From positions 46,943,433 to 47,007,432 of the forward strand of contig NC_091931.1 in assembly GCF_041260155.1 (NCBI RefSeq): DNA of 64,000 nt, given 5' to 3'. This DNA is from Ptychodera flava (lineage: Eukaryota; Hemichordata; Enteropneusta; Ptychoderidae). A program made the translations under genes and the position numbers. The notes beneath the pieces were generated by a model. That model was not told the origin of the DNA, ran no database searches, and saw only the letters and a list, made by a program, of their open reading frames with translations. Below, piece after piece: positions 61,095 through 64,000 of this stretch. How positions within the stretch are numbered: position 1 is the first letter of the stretch; each line of letters begins with the position of its first letter.

Positions 61095-62485
61095 ATGGAT
61101 TTTTTCAATTACTGGAGAGATGTGGTTAAGAAATCAAAGAAGATTAAACTGAAATCATTCAGAGCTCATTTTTTGAACAAAATTTTGTTTCTCTTTGTGC
61201 TTTCCTACCCACAATAAATTGGTGCTTGTGTTGTGAAAACTTTCAAAAACTGAAATACAAAAACTACTTCTGTAGTAATATGCAAAGTCTTTCAACCAAT
61301 TCAATATGCGAGTATTTTCACAGTGCCAATAAAGTAACTCCATATCAACAGTAACCAGAAATGGCTTTTGTATATTTTGTAAATTGCAAATACTTTCATA
61401 TAAATATTATACTCGTACGTTTGTAATGTTTTTTGTTTAATTTTTGCAAATAATCAGGTATGTTTATAAGCCCTTCAGAATCCTTGCCACAAATATTATT
61501 ATTATTATGTATACATGTCAATTTTTGGAGTAATTTCCATGAAACTCCCCAATGTGTATTTTTTATCTTTTGTATCCAAGCACTATTTTTGTATGCTGCA
61601 CAAAAGTCCCTTCCAAAACGTGTAAGTTTTACATTATTCATTTTGTTCCAAGTAACAAGTATATCAACTGAAATTTTTGGAGTTCAAAGTTTTAAAAGTT
61701 AATACCTTGTCTACCTTGCCTCATAATGGAATTACCCAGTCTGCAATGGTCTGAAGGTGGAGCAGAGGTCAAGTTTACCAGACTGTTGCTAAAATTTGTA
61801 TTTAGCAGGAACGTAGGGCGGCATTTGTGTTCATATAACATAGAAATTCGAGTATTTAAATTCAGGACAAATCCTACGTTTTTTAAGCATCCAAAACAGC
61901 AACCATTACCACCTTTTAAATCTTAATGCAGAGTACAATAGTGTGAGATCTCTAGATTCCTAACATTCCGCAGTAAACATAAACAGTGACATTTGTCGTC
62001 TTGATGATGACCTGATAAAAATACTTCACTTGATGTCATGCAGGTATGGTAGGTCATATTTAGGTCATTTCATGAGGAGACAGGTCAACAGAGGTCAATT
62101 CTTAGCCCTGAATATAGTGAAATTCCATCTTTTTTTGTGTTTGTATAACTTGTGTGTCAAGACTTCGTAAACAGGTAATAGATATACTTACAAATAACAG
62201 TCACTGTACATGTTTTCATTATGTCTTATTGGATGTAAGTTCTCTGTATAATTGAGAGAAATTTCAATGTATTTTTGGACCATGAAATCAAATGTCATAT
62301 TGCAGTATTACTCTTTGTTTATTTGTAATGGTATGATTCAAATTTTGTACATGAAATAATTGTGTAGACTAATTCAACATGATAAAATGCATAAGGCAGA
62401 TTTTCAAAAGTAATTCTCAAATTTCTATTTTTGTTGAATAATATTTGATAATCAAGATGTAATAAAGAAATTATTTTAAATATGT
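61095..62485 (+). other. CEP135: CEP135 3' UTR
   Basis: AT-rich sequence with no coding signal. It ends at the AATAAA at 62461-62466, followed by a GT-rich stretch (TATGTTGTGTGGTTGC) typical of a downstream element. Another AATAAA near 61328 could give a short form. Confidence 0.7.
62461..62466 (+). terminator. CEP135: CEP135 polyadenylation signal
   Basis: AATAAA with GT/T-rich downstream sequence at 62480-62503. Confidence 0.7.
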
Positions 62486-62539
62486 TGTGTGGTTGCTTTT
62501 TTCCTAAAGATAGAGAAATTGCACGGCTTGAAGTGTCTT

Positions 62540-63774
62540 ACAGAGTTGGTTAATGATTTTATTTAATGACATGACTACTAGCAATCACTGTCAGAGAGAA
62601 GTGCCCTATTTTGTTGGGTTTGTACATGTTGATTATCAATTACACTCACAAATTACTGTTTCATTAGCCAGATCAGGCCAGGCTGCCAAGGCCAGTTACA
62701 ACAATAATGCAAATTGATCTCATGAAATACTCAATACTCTGATGACTGTCTGAGATAAGATTGAGAAAACATTTAATACCATAACAATACAAGACTACTG
62801 TATTTAATAAGTTACAATTAAACATTTCATATTTTAGTAAACTTAACAAATGAAACATAACATTACTGGCAAACATTCAGCCTTAGAAAGTTTTAAGACA
62901 GAAATTATAAATTTTATGACATTTTGTAAATACAACCACTAATAGACTGGTCACTACTTTTATGGCTGTACAAACTACATATGATGATCAGGATGACTGC
63001 TAAATCAATTTATGTTAGAAGTATATCATAGGAAGAAAAAGTATGTAAATTCTCTGTCAGCAGCCTCAATGCTATAATGCTACTTTAAGACAGTCACTTT
63101 GCTTGGAATAGTCTTCTCTGGGCAGGCACTTGGCAGCCCTTGTCAGTAGAATCACCAATACTTTGCATTCAGTAATACAGGAGTAAACAAGCTGATGATA
63201 TAATGTAAAGTTTGCAGCCTTACTTTAAATCAGGCCTGCACTTTCATCACTAGAGGGCACACTTTGAAAGACATGGAACACGGCAGATAAAATTTGGAAT
63301 TTAAAGACACCCTTCTCAATTCTTAGTTCTCAAAGTAATGGAAGTATGATGTGTTCACAAATGCACTGTCAAAGTTTTCTTCTCAATTACTTCCAATTAA
63401 ATACATTTACTGTGAGATAAATCTGATGATAAAGTAGGGCCTTTATACTTCAGTCATATACAGTGTGGAAAGCTATGATTTGGCAATGTTTGTTTTTCAG
63501 TGTATAAGATCTGAACCTGCTATCAATTGTAATATCCAAATCCAGAAAGCAATCATGATTGGTTAGATTTCACACATATCTAATAGCAATGTGTTTAAGA
63601 GTAATGATACTGAGAATTGGTATTTTTTGATGATGAGATTGCATACACTACTATTCTTGCATTATGCATACATATCACAGCCTGATGATGTCATCTGCTA
63701 GGTGTGTACTTGATGACATTATCTGCTTGGTGTGTAACTGGCATGTTTTATGCAAACTTGTTAGTTTCATAACG
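62540..63774 (-). other. Probable 3' UTR of the minus-strand gene at the right edge
   Basis: This interval lies between the TGA at 63775-63777 and a minus-strand AATAAA (complement at 62558-62563). AT-rich, no coding signal. Confidence 0.45.
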
Positions 63775-63812
63775 TCACACATCCTCCGGTTCCCAATCAA
63801 ACTTCTCACGTT
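63775..63812 (-). CDS. Terminal coding exon of an unidentified minus-strand gene (partial)
   Basis: On the minus strand an acceptor TTTTACATTGCAG precedes codons reading REKFDWEPEDV and then TGA. The first two bases complete a codon from the previous exon, which is outside the window. The charged EREKFDWEPEDV-type C-terminus looks genuine, but I cannot name the protein. The gene is convergent with CEP135. Confidence 0.45.
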
Positions 63813-64000
63813 CTGCAATGTAAAACAAAAATATGAATATTAGGATTATTTCAAAAAAATGAGGCACTTCTTTCATTGTAAATTCTAGTCAGTCAGTCTA
63901 CTTTCCAAACATATGGCTAACACTTAATTTTCATGTGTTGGATTGAATTCTGGTTATTTTAATGCTGGGAAAGAGGAACTCTGTATAAAGCATTCCATAT

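Overview
The window is nuclear DNA of an invertebrate animal. It is AT-rich, with GT-AG introns, short phase-compatible exons, long introns, microsatellites, a tRNA-derived SINE, a decayed LINE, foldback elements and a piggyBac-type transposon. The protein content suggests a deuterostome (hemichordate, echinoderm or cephalochordate grade), but the species cannot be named from sequence alone.

Layout. 1-2357: degenerate tandem repeats and inverted-repeat elements. 2358-2476: terminal exon of a plus-strand gene I do not recognise. 2477-8602: gene-poor DNA with two minisatellites. 8603-12016 (minus): complete six-exon SPATA4 homologue. 12017-12552: compact shared promoter. 12553-17642 (plus): complete five-exon MITD1 homologue. 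17643-21383: intergenic DNA with a foldback element, a SINE and a CpG-rich stretch that is probably the next promoter. 21423-61094 (plus): one large gene in 23 coding exons encoding about 1294 residues, homologous to vertebrate CEP135 and, in its C-terminal two thirds, also to its paralogue TSGA10. 61095 to about 62480: its 3' UTR. 62540-64000: 3' end of an unrecognised minus-strand gene, convergent with CEP135.

The three complete genes have cytoskeletal or membrane-remodelling roles: SPATA4 (CH-like, testis/cilia), MITD1 (ESCRT-III partner in abscission) and CEP135/TSGA10 (centriole cartwheel and sperm-tail coiled coil). In human, MITD1 and TSGA10 are near neighbours on 2q11.2, so this order looks like ancestral linkage kept from before the CEP135/TSGA10 duplication.

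Two observations stand out. First, a spliceable, in-frame alternative first exon with a TATA-like and SOX/octamer-like promoter lies inside CEP135 intron 3 (28641-28694). It could drive a short, TSGA10-like isoform from the still-single gene. Second, three introns start with tandem arrays whose repeat unit contains the exon/intron 5' splice junction itself: MITD1 exon 4 (33 copies of 20 bp), CEP135 exon 7 (4 copies of about 86 bp) and CEP135 exon 11 (5 copies of about 47-53 bp, each with a perfect DR1 nuclear-receptor motif). A 5.5-kb piggyBac element with intact ends but a frameshifted transposase sits in CEP135 intron 5.
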